Shown piece by piece: positions 47,267-55,571 of a DNA stretch of 64,000 nt (positions are counted from its first letter, which is position 1; each line of letters starts with the position of its first letter). Origin of the DNA: Aurantimicrobium minutum. GTDB taxonomy: Bacteria > Actinomycetota > Actinomycetes > Actinomycetales > Microbacteriaceae. A model generated the notes under the pieces. The model was not told the DNA's origin. It was given only the letters and a program-made list of their open reading frames with translations, and made no database searches. The stretch spans positions 124,001 through 188,000 of the forward strand of contig NZ_JARXVT010000004.1 in NCBI RefSeq assembly GCF_029892845.1. The letters run 5' to 3'. The position numbers and the translations under genes are program-made.

Positions 47267-48087
47267 CCCTGAATAACTCCGCCACTCAGAAGAATCAACA
47301 GGGTTCCACCCAGCACTATTCGGTAGATCACAAAAGGCCAGAAACTGTGCTTGCCCAACCAATTCATCAGGAATGCAATCACACCAATTCCCACGATGAA
47401 GGCAACAACGGTGGCTCCGAAGGTTTCAAACCCAGTGAAGACCTGGGGTTCGTTGAAACTTTTGGCAAGTTGATACAGACCGCTTCCGAATACGGCAGGT
47501 AGTGCAAGCAGGAATGAATAGCGCGCTGCCGCGGTTCGACTGAAACCCATGAATAAGCCGGCAGTAATGGTTCCACCTGAGCGAGAAACACCAGGAATCA
47601 AGGCAAGTGCTTGGGCAAAACCAAAGATGATCCCACGACCAACTGTGAGCTGTTGAAGGCTCTTTGTTTTCTTCCCCACAACATCTGCAATGCCCAGAAG
47701 AATGCCAAACACAATCAACATGGTGGCCACAATCCAGAGAGAACGTAGCGTCGTTTCAATCTCATCTTGGAAAGCAAGGCCTAACACGATGATGGGAAGT
47801 GAACCGAAGATGATGAGCCATCCCATACGTGCATCTGGGTCGTTACGAGGCATTTTGCCTACGAGAGCTAAGCACCAGTGTTTGATGATGCGCACAAGAT
47901 CGCGCCAGAAATACACAACGACAGCGGCTTCAGTGCCCAACTGGGTAATGGCAGTGAACGTAGCACCAGGGTCACCACCATTGGGGAGGAATTCACCAAT
48001 GATTCTGAGGTGCGCGGAACTAGAAACGGGAATGAACTCAGTCAATCCCTGCACAAAACCGAGAAACAACGCCTCAAAAAAACCCAT
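47263..48087 (-). CDS. uppP: Undecaprenyl-diphosphatase
   Basis: A 274-residue membrane enzyme (BacA/UppP) that recycles undecaprenyl pyrophosphate for cell-wall synthesis and confers bacitracin resistance. It has the family motifs [14 protein letters not shown] (residues 14-27) and [10 protein letters not shown] (about 165-174), with catalytic Glu, Ser and Arg, and about eight helices. The ATG at 48087 has TAGGGT at -13 to -8. It is monocistronic. Confidence 0.96.
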   Translation of the reverse strand: MGFFEALFLGFVQGLTEFIPVSSSAHLRIIGEFLPNGGDPGATFTAITQLGTEAAVVVYFWRDLVRIIKHWCLALVGKMPRNDPDARMGWLIIFGSLPIIVLGLAFQDEIETTLRSLWIVATMLIVFGILLGIADVVGKKTKSLQQLTVGRGIIFGFAQALALIPGVSRSGGTITAGLFMGFSRTAAARYSFLLALPAVFGSGLYQLAKSFNEPQVFTGFETFGATVVAFIVGIGVIAFLMNWLGKHSFWPFVIYRIVLGGTLLILLSGGVIQG

Positions 48088-48094
48088 AACCCTG

Positions 48095-48100
48095 ACCCTA
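48095..48100 (-). promoter_or_regulatory. uppP -10 element, leaderless
   Basis: TAGGGT lies at -13 to -8 of the uppP ATG on the minus strand. Confidence 0.45.
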
Positions 48101-48193
48101 ATCGCCCATTATTCGTCACAGGAGTTGCCACGTGAACATCGCGCATATTTCTTCGTGCTAATGTTGTCTCTCGGTGGTAAAACACCATCACCT

Positions 48194-48276
48194 GCGCGGG
48201 TGGCGGAATGGCAGACGCGCTAGCTTGAGGTGCTAGTGTCCGTAAGGACGTGGGGGTTCAAGTCCCCCTTCGCGCA
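48194..48276 (+). tRNA. tRNA-Leu (anticodon GAG)
   Basis: An 83-nt class II tRNA. The acceptor stem GCGCGGG pairs with TTCGCGC with two G-U pairs, and A is the discriminator. The anticodon stem CTAGC/GCTAG holds loop TTGAGGT, so the anticodon is GAG (48227-48229), reading CUC and CUU. The long variable arm is GTCC-GTAA-GGAC and the T-loop is GTTCAAGTC. The CCA end is not encoded. Three of the four Leu codons in the leuA leader peptide are CUU, which this tRNA reads. Confidence 0.97.
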
Positions 48277-48281
48277 CAGAG

Positions 48282-48313
48282 AAGAAGTCCCGGTCTAACG
48301 ACCGGGACTTCTT
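48282..48313. terminator. Terminator of tRNA-Leu and the repeat-protein gene
   Basis: A 14-bp perfect stem AAGAAGTCCCGGTC/GACCGGGACTTCTT has a TAAC loop. It is palindromic enough to serve both the tRNA (plus) and the convergent minus-strand gene. Confidence 0.88.
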
Positions 48314-48323
48314 TTGTTAAGTT

Positions 48324-48782
48324 CTACGCTGTTGCAAGTTCCTGCTCGGCTAAATCTGCTTTCCAGGCGACAAGCTTGCGAACGGATTCGCTCTTATCGG
48401 ACGCCAGCTTTTCCATGGTGTCTTGAGGCACAAAGAAATTGACTGCTACCCAACTGCGAACCTGTTCACTCTTATCGGAGGCGAGGTGACGAAGAATGTC
48501 GCAAGGGGTTGTTTCATTTCGAGCGACACAGATCCGAACACCTTCGTTCTTATCCTTCGCTAGTGCCCACATCACTTCTTCAGGGACGTGATAGCTCAGG
48601 GCAACACTCTCCCTAATCTTCGGGTTCTTGTCCGTGGCCATGCTGCGTAGACGGTTGATTTTGCTCTCACCGAACTCTGGACCAAGGAATTTTGCTACTG
48701 CAGTCTCGTTGAGCTTTTTATCCGCTTTGAGGGCGTCAAGCTGTGCGCGTTGTGCTGGAGTGTTAAATCTGATGCAAGACAT
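48324..48782 (-). CDS. Protein with four 26-residue helical repeats
   Basis: A 152-residue soluble protein. After a 48-residue lead it consists of four exact-length 26-residue units (49-74, 75-100, 101-126, 127-152) with the pattern A-x-D-K-x3-V/I-R-x2-V-A-x-(8-9)-x-L. This resembles leucine-rich-repeat-variant or HEAT-like alpha repeats, which bind proteins or nucleic acids; the exact family is not certain. The ATG has TACTAT at -13 to -8. It has its own promoter and terminator, with no partner in an operon. No catalytic motif. Confidence 0.75.
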   Translation of the reverse strand: MSCIRFNTPAQRAQLDALKADKKLNETAVAKFLGPEFGESKINRLRSMATDKNPKIRESVALSYHVPEEVMWALAKDKNEGVRICVARNETTPCDILRHLASDKSEQVRSWVAVNFFVPQDTMEKLASDKSESVRKLVAWKADLAEQELATA

Positions 48783-48789
48783 GTTGAAA

Positions 48790-48795
48790 ATAGTA
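48790..48795 (-). promoter_or_regulatory. Repeat-protein gene -10 element, leaderless
   Basis: TACTAT is at -13 to -8 of the ATG at 48782. Confidence 0.45.
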
Positions 48796-48869
48796 CTGCT
48801 GAGAAACCTTCAACTAGTGATTGAACCACAACATCTAGGGTGTGTCGCAGAGAAAAAGAGAAGATGTTG

Positions 48870-50660
48870 CTATTTGACAGGGGAAGAGATGCGACGACGC
48901 ATGAGGTCAATGCGTGCTTGCAGTTGTGCGACTGTTGCCTGTGCAACTGCAGGGCCACCGCAAGTTTGTCGTAATTCTGTGTGAATCATTCCGTGCGGAG
49001 TGTTTGTTTGCTTACTCCACAAAGCAACAAGAGAATTCAGGAGTGCGCGTTGTTCTTTGAGGCTGCGGTGTAGAGGAATGCTTTTATTGAGAGCAACGTC
49101 GCTAGATCGTCCCACTCCCCTTTGAGCTTGACGGCGTTGGCGATGGCGTAGCAGTTCAGAGATTTGTTCCGGCTCCAAGATGCCAGGGATACCAATAAAG
49201 TCATGCTCTTCTGGAGAACCAGGTTCGGCATATCCACCAAACTCTTCACCTTGGAACATGACCATGTCAAAGTTGGCATCAGAACCAAGGAATGCATACT
49301 CCCCCAGTTCTTCTTCCAAGGAATCCGAGGCAGATTCTTCTCTTTGCGCCTGATCAAAAGCATCCATTTCTGGATACTCTTCATCTCCCGGCTGTAATCG
49401 TCGCTCTAAAGCGTGATCGCGCTGGAGCTCAAGTTCTTGGGCAAGCTGCATGAGCTGTGGGACATTTGGTAGGAAAACAGTTGCTGTTTCACCGCGACGA
49501 CGTGCTCGCACGAAACGTCCAATGGCTTGCGCAAAGTACAAGGGTGTTGCGGCGCTGGTGGCATAAACGCCCACAGCAAGACGGGGAACATCAACCCCTT
49601 CAGAAACCATCCGAACAGCGACCATCCAGCGCGAGTTTCCAGCAGAGAACTCGTCAATCTTGTCTCCGCCACCAGATACATCACTGAGGACAACCGTGGG
49701 CTCTTCTCCCGTGAGTTCATGGAGAACTTTCGCGTATGCACGAGCATCATCTTGATCCGTTGCAATCACGAGACCAGCGGCATCAGGGATCGATTGACGA
49801 ACTTCCGACAAACGATTGTTTGCGGCCTGCATAACCTGAGGAATCCAGTCACCGCCTGGATCAAGTGCTGCCCGCCACGCCTGAGACGTGACGTCTTTGG
49901 TGTTGTCCTGACCTAGACGAGCTTCCATCTCGTCTCCGGCTCGCGTGCGCCAACGCATAGAACCGGCATAAACCATAAACATAACCGGCCTAACAACACC
50001 GTCCTGCAAAGCACGACCGTAACCATAGTCATAGTCAGTTTGCGAGACCAAAATGCCATCTCTGTCGGGCAAATAACTTACGAACGGAATTGGAGCTGTG
50101 TCACTCCTGAATGGGGTCCCTGTCAGCGACAATCGTCGTTCTGCACGACTAAAGGCCACTCGAAGTGCATCACCCCAGCTGAGTGCATCACCTCCGTGAT
50201 GAACCTCATCCATGATCACTAATGTTCGGGCTGAATCAGTGAGGTCTTGATGAATGTGGGCCTTCATGGCAATCTGCGCATACGTGACTGCAACTCCGTG
50301 AAACTGGCGCCCGTGTCTCTTCTGAGCGTTACTGAAATGCGGATCGAGACGGATGCCCACTTTATGAGCAGCGTCAGCCCACTGAGTTTTCAAGTGTTCA
50401 GTTGGCGTAACTACTGTGATGCGATCAATGGTTCTGCGGCGTAAGAGCTCTGTTGCGAGGCGGAGAGCGAACGTAGTTTTTCCTGCCCCTGGAGTTGCAG
50501 CGGCGAGGAAATCTTGAGGTTCCGTTGAAAAGTAGGAGTCCAATGCTTCGGTTTGCCACGCACGGAGGTTTTCTGCAGTACCCCACGGAGCACGTGCGGG
50601 ATAAGCCGGCGAGAGATGTTCTGCGGCGAACGAGCCAATGTGCGTCTGTTCACCGGTCAT
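48870..50660 (-). CDS. DEAD/DEAH-box superfamily 2 helicase
   Basis: A 596-residue helicase/translocase. Walker A ATPGAGKTT is at about 55-63, VVTPTEHLKTQWADA (motif Ia), Walker B VIMDEVHHGG (about 149-158), LTGTPFRSD (motif III), and motif VI AIGRFVRARRRGE (about 388-400). It is related to the ERCC3/XPB-like and type III restriction-helicase group. No nuclease or methylase gene is adjacent, so it is unlikely to be part of a restriction system. The substrate is unknown. TAGGAT lies 10-15 nt before the ATG. Confidence 0.85.
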   Translation of the reverse strand: MTGEQTHIGSFAAEHLSPAYPARAPWGTAENLRAWQTEALDSYFSTEPQDFLAAATPGAGKTTFALRLATELLRRRTIDRITVVTPTEHLKTQWADAAHKVGIRLDPHFSNAQKRHGRQFHGVAVTYAQIAMKAHIHQDLTDSARTLVIMDEVHHGGDALSWGDALRVAFSRAERRLSLTGTPFRSDTAPIPFVSYLPDRDGILVSQTDYDYGYGRALQDGVVRPVMFMVYAGSMRWRTRAGDEMEARLGQDNTKDVTSQAWRAALDPGGDWIPQVMQAANNRLSEVRQSIPDAAGLVIATDQDDARAYAKVLHELTGEEPTVVLSDVSGGGDKIDEFSAGNSRWMVAVRMVSEGVDVPRLAVGVYATSAATPLYFAQAIGRFVRARRRGETATVFLPNVPQLMQLAQELELQRDHALERRLQPGDEEYPEMDAFDQAQREESASDSLEEELGEYAFLGSDANFDMVMFQGEEFGGYAEPGSPEEHDFIGIPGILEPEQISELLRHRQRRQAQRGVGRSSDVALNKSIPLHRSLKEQRALLNSLVALWSKQTNTPHGMIHTELRQTCGGPAVAQATVAQLQARIDLMRRRISSPVK

Positions 50661-50703
50661 GATGAATCAATCCTAAGAATGATTTGGCGCTTCAGCCTGC
50701 CAG

Positions 50704-51510
50704 CTAGTCGGTGAGTGCATATAAAGCGACAGCACTTGCTGAAGCAACGTTGAGAGAGTCAACACCGTGCAACATCGGAATAGTGACTACAGAGTCACAC
50801 GCATCAAGCGCTTGACGGCTCAGACCATCACCTTCGGAACCAACTACAAGGGCAACTTTTTCCGGCTGATCCTGTGCAAAGTCTCGGAGAGAAATTGCGT
50901 CATCGGAGAGCGCCATTGCTGCAATATGGAAACCAGCGTCATGGAGTTGTTCGCGTGCTTCCGGCCATTCAGGTAAACGAGTCCACGGCACTTGCAAGAC
51001 AGTACCCATTGATACACGCACAGAACGGCGGTACAGAGGATCAGCGCAACGAGGTGAGATGAGTACCGCATCAGCTCCTAATCCAGCCACAGCGCGGAAT
51101 ATGGCTCCAACGTTTGTGTGATCAACGATGTCCTCGAGAACGACGACCCGGCTTGCTCCATTCAACAACGCCGCTACCGAAGGAAGTTCTGGACGCTGCA
51201 TAGATGCCATTGCGCCGCGATGCATATCAAAACCTGTGAGTTGTTCAAGGAGTTCGCTTGAGCCCACATAAATGATGCAGTCAGTGAATTGTTCTACAAG
51301 TGGTTCGATATCTGAAAGCCACTGTTCTTGAATAAGGACAGACCTGGGAATGTGACCAGCGTTGAGAGCACGTTGGATAACTTTGCTGGATTCAGCAATG
51401 TAAAGTCCACGTTCCGGTTCCGACACTTTACGCAGCGCTACGTCTGTCAATCCGACATAATCTTGGAGTCCGCTGTGTGAGAGATCAGTGATGCGAACTA
51501 CGGAAGCCAT
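50704..51510 (-). CDS. SpoU/TrmH-family RNA 2'-O-methyltransferase
   Basis: A 268-residue SPOUT methyltransferase. A substrate-binding N-domain (about 1-105) is followed by the knotted domain with VVVLEDIVDHTNVGAIFRAVAGLGADAV (split here: LEDIVDHTNVGAIFRA), VALVVGSEGDGLS and IPMLHGVDSLNVASASAVAL (motif 3). It methylates a ribose in rRNA or tRNA; the position cannot be told. The ATG at 51510 is chosen from the MASVVRITDL family-like start and CAAACT at -12; the frame is open further upstream. Confidence 0.88.
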   Translation of the reverse strand: MASVVRITDLSHSGLQDYVGLTDVALRKVSEPERGLYIAESSKVIQRALNAGHIPRSVLIQEQWLSDIEPLVEQFTDCIIYVGSSELLEQLTGFDMHRGAMASMQRPELPSVAALLNGASRVVVLEDIVDHTNVGAIFRAVAGLGADAVLISPRCADPLYRRSVRVSMGTVLQVPWTRLPEWPEAREQLHDAGFHIAAMALSDDAISLRDFAQDQPEKVALVVGSEGDGLSRQALDACDSVVTIPMLHGVDSLNVASASAVALYALTD

Positions 51511-51516
51511 GTCTTC

Positions 51517-51522
51517 AGTTTG
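51517..51522 (-). promoter_or_regulatory. SpoU gene -10 element, leaderless
   Basis: CAAACT is at -12 to -7 of the ATG at 51510; it is a weak match to TANNNT. Confidence 0.3.
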
Positions 51523-51558
51523 GCAGTAACTCGAAACATGAACGAAACGCAAGTGTTT

Positions 51559-51564
51559 TAGGCT
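51559..51564 (+). promoter_or_regulatory. Sirtuin gene -10 element, leaderless
   Basis: TAGGCT is at -13 to -8 of the ATG at 51572, with no Shine-Dalgarno. Confidence 0.5.
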
Positions 51565-51571
51565 TGCGGCC

Positions 51572-52438
51572 ATGGCCGCAATTCTGGAGCACAACACTCA
51601 TGTCGAAGGCATTGAGTCCCTTGTTGAGCTCATTGCTGGCCGCAGAGTAGCTGTCCTGACAGGTGCCGGGGTTTCTACAGATTCAGGAATACCTGACTAC
51701 CGCGGGAAAGGCGCCTCGAAGCGCACACCGATGAACATTGGTGATTTTCTTTCTGGACACTCATTTCGACAGCGATATTGGGCAGGGGCTCATGTGGGAT
51801 GGAAGTCATTCTCGGATGCACAACCCAATCAAGGCCACCTTGCTCTAGCAGCGATGGAACAGGCCGGTGTCATTGAAGGAGTTATCAGCCAGAATGTAGA
51901 CGGTCTTCACCGGAGAGCTGGAAGTTCCCACGTTGTCGATTTACATGGAAGTCTTGACCGCGTCATTTGTCTCGATTGCGGACAACAGTTCGATCGCTCA
52001 GGCATTGAAAAGAAGCTCAGTGAACTCAACCCCTGGCTTGATGAGCTCAGCAATATCGTTCTTGCTCCAGATGGAGACGTGGACGTCACGGACTACAGTT
52101 CTGTGGTTGTTCCTGAATGTACGGTTTGTGGGGGCATGCTCAAGCCTGATGTCGTGTTCTTTGGTGAATTTGTTCCACCCAAGGTATTCGCTGCCGCCAC
52201 TGGCTTAGTGAAACGTGCAAATGTACTGCTGATTGCAGGGTCTTCTTTGGCAGTGAATTCAGGCATTCGACTTCTTGATCAAGCAAAGAGACAGCGAATG
52301 CCCGTCATTATTGTCAACCGAGGCGAAACCAAGGGAGACAAAAAGGCTTCTATCAAGCTCGAAGCTGGCACAAGTGACGTACTCAGTTCGCTTGCATTGA
52401 GCTTAGGAGCGGGAAACCTTTACGAGGACATCGAATAA
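51572..52438 (+). CDS. Sir2-family NAD-dependent deacylase
   Basis: A 288-residue sirtuin. The NAD-binding motif is GAGVSTDSGIPDYRG (residues 31-45), with QNVDGLHRRAG (about 110-120) and the catalytic His in VDLHGSL. The zinc-binding pairs are CLDC and CTVC, separated by about 55 residues. It removes acyl groups from lysines and consumes NAD+. It lacks the Ala-Tyr-x2-Arg of desuccinylases as far as I can see. Its 3' end overlaps the convergent glycosyltransferase by 36 nt. Confidence 0.92.
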   Translation: MAAILEHNTHVEGIESLVELIAGRRVAVLTGAGVSTDSGIPDYRGKGASKRTPMNIGDFLSGHSFRQRYWAGAHVGWKSFSDAQPNQGHLALAAMEQAGVIEGVISQNVDGLHRRAGSSHVVDLHGSLDRVICLDCGQQFDRSGIEKKLSELNPWLDELSNIVLAPDGDVDVTDYSSVVVPECTVCGGMLKPDVVFFGEFVPPKVFAAATGLVKRANVLLIAGSSLAVNSGIRLLDQAKRQRMPVIIVNRGETKGDKKASIKLEAGTSDVLSSLALSLGAGNLYEDIE

Positions 52439-53488
52439 TTCCGTAGCGGACTTCTTCCAACTGAAGAGTGCAGCTTGCTCTCGACTTTTCCGCGCTACGC
52501 GATGCCAGGTGTCTTGATCCGACAGTGACAGGATTGCATCCGCGAAAGCTTGAGCATCATCTGCTGGGGCAAAGAGTGCGGCCTCTCCCCCGATCTCATG
52601 AAAGATATCGATATCCGAGACAACGATCGGCGTCCCTAAGCTCATCGCTTCAACCAGAGGTATGCCGAAACCTTCATCCCGTGAAGCGCTCACCAGTGCG
52701 GTTGCGGTGGAAAGAAGTCGGACGTACTCTTCATCCGATGTTCCGTTATGAAACTCAATACGTGCCCCTGGAGCCAGTGAACTCAATCGTGCACGATCTG
52801 AATCAGAAATCCTGCTTAAGAGGTGAAGAGTGAAATCTGGCAGTAGTGAAGAAGCTTTCACAAGCGTTTCCACATTTTTATAAGGCATAAACGAACCCAT
52901 GTAGACGATGGATTTCGAACGTTCTACAGATGAATCTGCAGAAACATTGACAGCTGATTCATCTGCTGCATTGTGCACCACATAAACGGGCTTGGTAGTC
53001 AGCTTGTTCGATGTGATGAGTTTCTTGGTGGTTTCCGAAACTGCAACCACTGCGTCACTGTGCGCCAGGAGCATTTTCTGAGGCCACCATGCTGTGTGAT
53101 ACAAACGCCAGAGCAAACGAATGGGCCACGTGAACTGTCGTGGAGGTGTGGGATGACTGTAATAAATCAAATCATGAACCGTAAGTACCAGTTTGTATTT
53201 GCGTCCACGAGCACCGATGGTCTGCATGGGGCTGAACACAATGTCCGGATGAAGCGCATTGATTTGGGATGCCACAAACGGTTCTCGTGGACTGGTCGGA
53301 GCACTGATCTTCGAAAAGGGAAGATCGGGGAGCATGTTCAGTTGCCCAGTATCGCTAATAAGCATCACCACTTCGTCGCCCTTCGCATGTGCGATAGGCG
53401 CAAGCTGCTCCACTAATCGAGCACTAAACCGTGAGATTCCGTCATGATGATCTGTGCGGACATAACGACAGTCGAAAGCTATTTTCAT
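52403..53488 (-). CDS. GT4-family glycosyltransferase
   Basis: A 361-residue GT-B enzyme. The C-terminal half has SIVYMGSFMPYKNVETLV (about 201-218) and the EX7E-type GFGIPLVEAMSLGTPIVVSD (about 280-299). The N-terminal half has VLTVHDLIYYSHP (about 112-124). It transfers a sugar from a nucleotide donor to an unknown acceptor, perhaps a glycolipid or wall glycan. Its ATG overlaps the hydrolase stop (ATGA), so the two are made together. Confidence 0.88.
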   Translation of the reverse strand: MKIAFDCRYVRTDHHDGISRFSARLVEQLAPIAHAKGDEVVMLISDTGQLNMLPDLPFSKISAPTSPREPFVASQINALHPDIVFSPMQTIGARGRKYKLVLTVHDLIYYSHPTPPRQFTWPIRLLWRLYHTAWWPQKMLLAHSDAVVAVSETTKKLITSNKLTTKPVYVVHNAADESAVNVSADSSVERSKSIVYMGSFMPYKNVETLVKASSLLPDFTLHLLSRISDSDRARLSSLAPGARIEFHNGTSDEEYVRLLSTATALVSASRDEGFGIPLVEAMSLGTPIVVSDIDIFHEIGGEAALFAPADDAQAFADAILSLSDQDTWHRVARKSREQAALFSWKKSATELFDVLVKVSRS

Positions 53489-54381
53489 GATCTGGCCTGT
53501 AGTCCCAGAAAGTCACGAATATTTCGTGCAGCGAAGTCTGGGGCCTCGTAATGAACGAGATGTCCCACACCTTCCACGATTTCTAAACGGGTGCCAGGAA
53601 TCCTCGATGCCAAGAGTTTCTGTTCCGGCAACGCAGTGATGTCATCTTTATCTGCAACGAGCATCATCAACTCCTGATGAATGTCTGGTGCAAATTGTGA
53701 AACATCGTTAGAGACAGAAGTTTCGAATGCTTCCAAAACAGAATCGCGGGAGGCAAACAAGCTGAAATATTGGTCATGCTGTTCATGTATCCATTGACGA
53801 AGATTGGCATCTTTCGTCTTTGCCATCGTTTCACTCATTACGCGAACGATGGTCTTGTTTTTGAGAAGCGCATAACCAGACTTTGCGGGTAAAGCTGCAG
53901 CTGCTTTGTAATACAAGACAGCAAGTCGCGTCATGACGCCTCGAGGGCCTTTGAGTGCGTTCGCAGCAATCGGATTGATCAGAATCGCACGTTTGTTTGA
54001 AAGAACTGAAGCAAGTGCTGCTCCCACAACAATGGACCCGAATGAGTGACCCAAAATAACTGCGTTTTCAGCTTTGAGCTGTTTAAGAAAATCTCTGAGC
54101 CATGTCGAATAAGCAGTGATATCGGCAGGACTGGGCAACGCATCAGAAATGCCAAAGCCAGGTAAATCCGGAATGATGACATGAACATCAGAACCCAGTT
54201 CAGCAACAATGGGCTCTAAACCATGGTGATCTCCACGGAAGCCATGAATCATGACGAGCTGAAGTGGAGATTTCTTATCGCCATATTCCCAGAAGACAGT
54301 CTTGACGCCGTTGACGACAATTGAAGCTTCTGCAGTGGGAATCACTGCGAGCTTCTGAGCATAGGGAGATACAGCAGGCAT
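53485..54381 (-). CDS. Alpha/beta hydrolase
   Basis: A 298-residue alpha/beta hydrolase. The oxyanion region is MIHGFRGDHHGLEPI (about 44-58), the nucleophile elbow GHSFGS (Ser at about 116), the acid is in LVADKDDITALPE, and the His is in VEGVGHLVHYEAPDF. The substrate is unknown. TACACT at -13 to -8 supports the ATG at 54381. It is the first gene of a pair with the glycosyltransferase, which suggests a lipid or glycolipid role, but this is inference. Confidence 0.85.
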   Translation of the reverse strand: MPAVSPYAQKLAVIPTAEASIVVNGVKTVFWEYGDKKSPLQLVMIHGFRGDHHGLEPIVAELGSDVHVIIPDLPGFGISDALPSPADITAYSTWLRDFLKQLKAENAVILGHSFGSIVVGAALASVLSNKRAILINPIAANALKGPRGVMTRLAVLYYKAAAALPAKSGYALLKNKTIVRVMSETMAKTKDANLRQWIHEQHDQYFSLFASRDSVLEAFETSVSNDVSQFAPDIHQELMMLVADKDDITALPEQKLLASRIPGTRLEIVEGVGHLVHYEAPDFAARNIRDFLGLQARS

Positions 54382-54388
54382 TGCCTCA

Positions 54389-54394
54389 AGTGTA
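54389..54394 (-). promoter_or_regulatory. Hydrolase-glycosyltransferase -10 element, leaderless
   Basis: TACACT is at -13 to -8 of the ATG at 54381 on the minus strand. Confidence 0.45.
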
Positions 54395-54436
54395 GGCGCA
54401 CCGCGCCCATACCCGGCTCATGTCGGCGGTAGAACC

Positions 54437-54442
54437 TAGAGT
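54437..54442 (+). promoter_or_regulatory. Exonuclease gene -10 element, leaderless
   Basis: TAGAGT is at -13 to -8 of the GTG at 54450. This is the main reason for choosing that start over the ATG at 54420. Confidence 0.4.
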
Positions 54443-54449
54443 GAGTTAC

Positions 54450-55151
54450 GTGACCAACACAGGACTGCCCGAGTGGGCCAACGTAATTGCTGTTTTTGAT
54501 ACTGAGACGACGGGTATTGCGCCAGAAACGACACGCATCGTTTCCGCACACATCAGTGTCTTGAATCCCTACGGTGAAGTTGAGGATCCCACTAATTGGC
54601 TTGTTGATTGCGGAATCGACATTCCGGAACAAGCAACAGCAGTTCACGGCATCACGACAGAACGCATGCGTGCTGAAGGTGCTCCGGCAGCAGACAGTAT
54701 CTACGAGATTCTGACCAAACTTCAGGGGTTCTTGAGTGCTGGAATCGGTGTCGTTGCGTATAACGCTGCATATGACTTCACGATTCTTGACCGTGAAGCT
54801 AAGCGCTACGGTTTTGACCCGCTTGAACTTCCCACCCCTGTTATCGACCCCCTCATCATTGATAAGCAAGTTGATATGTACCGTAAGGGCAAGCGCACGC
54901 TTGAAGCCGCCGCCGGCCACTATGGGGTTGAACTCACCGATGCACATGACGCTTCAGCTGATGCAATAGCAGCTGGACGTGTTGCCCAAGCCATCGGCAA
55001 AAAGTACGCAGCCGACCTAGCTTTCTCTGCCACCGAACTGCATGATCTTCAAGTTATCTGGGCTAAAGAACAGGCAGAAAGTTACGCCACCTGGCGTCGG
55101 AGCCAGAATCTTCCTGTTTACCCAGGTGATGGTCTCTGGCCTGTGCGCTGA
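54450..55151 (+). CDS. DEDDh 3'-5' exonuclease (DnaQ-like)
   Basis: A 233-residue exonuclease. Exo I is FDTETTG (Asp17, Glu19), Exo II VVAYNAAYDFTILDRE (about 105-120), and Exo III AHDASADAIAAGRVA (about 175-189) with the catalytic His and Asp. It is related to the epsilon proofreading subunit but is encoded away from dnaE, so it could act in proofreading, RNA processing or repair. GTG 54450 is preferred; GTG 54441 and ATG 54420 are in frame. A bidirectional terminator follows. Confidence 0.88.
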   Translation: MTNTGLPEWANVIAVFDTETTGIAPETTRIVSAHISVLNPYGEVEDPTNWLVDCGIDIPEQATAVHGITTERMRAEGAPAADSIYEILTKLQGFLSAGIGVVAYNAAYDFTILDREAKRYGFDPLELPTPVIDPLIIDKQVDMYRKGKRTLEAAAGHYGVELTDAHDASADAIAAGRVAQAIGKKYAADLAFSATELHDLQVIWAKEQAESYATWRRSQNLPVYPGDGLWPVR

Positions 55152-55168
55152 TACTTACGAGGTTAACG

Positions 55169-55199
55169 AAGAAAGCCCGGTCAATGACCGGGCTTTCTT
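55169..55199. terminator. Bidirectional terminator between exonuclease and rpmE2
   Basis: A 14-bp perfect stem AAGAAAGCCCGGTC/GACCGGGCTTTCTT has an AAT loop, between two convergent stops. Confidence 0.88.
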
Positions 55200-55213
55200 G
55201 ATGTTTAGGGTGC

Positions 55214-55465
55214 TTACTGACCGAAACCGGCGAAGCGCTTGTTGAACTTCTCCACGCGACCAGCGGAGTCCATGATGCGCTGCTTACCGGTGTAGAACGG
55301 GTGAGAAGCGTTGGAGATTTCAACGTCAACAATGGGGTACTCGTTGCCGTCAGTCCACGTGGTGGTCTTTGAGCTCTTGAGAGTGGAACGGGTCAGGAAC
55401 GATTCGCCCGAAGCAAGGTCGTGGAAAACGACGGGTGCGTACTCGGGGTGGATGTCAGACTTCAT
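55214..55465 (-). CDS. rpmE2: 50S ribosomal protein L31 type B
   Basis: An 83-residue ribosomal protein. The family line [18 protein letters not shown] is at the start and [17 protein letters not shown] in the middle. It has no CxxC pair, so it is the zinc-free type B. In many bacteria this form is made under zinc limitation under Zur control; I see no clear Zur box here, and it may be the only L31. The ATG has GAAGGA 8 nt upstream. Confidence 0.96.
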   Translation of the reverse strand: MKSDIHPEYAPVVFHDLASGESFLTRSTLKSSKTTTWTDGNEYPIVDVEISNASHPFYTGKQRIMDSAGRVEKFNKRFAGFGQ

Positions 55466-55524
55466 CAGGATTTTCCTTCAATAGGGACGTTGCTCAACAC
55501 ATGATGTGAGGAACAAAAGCTTGC

Positions 55525-55549
55525 GGCCGTTCGCCTTACGAACAAGGCC
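55525..55549 (-). terminator. Terminator of the ABC ATPase gene
   Basis: The stem GGCCGTTCG/CGAAC-GGCC has a 2-nt bulge and a CCTTA loop. On the minus strand it is followed by GCAAGCTTTTGTT, a weak T-rich tail. Confidence 0.5.
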
Positions 55550-55571
55550 GACTCACAATGTTATCAGAAAC

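Noticed and set aside
38063-50660. Two helicase genes (helY and 48870-50660) as parts of a phage-defence system
   Set aside because: Neither has an adjacent nuclease, methylase, TIR or CRISPR component, and helY sits in its conserved tat-helY context, so a defence role is not supported.
54420-54449. ATG 54420 as the exonuclease start
   Set aside because: The extra ten residues are not typical of the family, and the -10 hexamer at 54437 would lie inside the gene; however, the choice rests on the leaderless rule and is not certain.
48282-55199. Related stems at 48282-48313 and 55169-55199 as a dispersed repeat family
   Set aside because: The arms share CCCGGTC and AAGAA ends, but both are simply strong terminators and no third copy or flanking similarity is seen.
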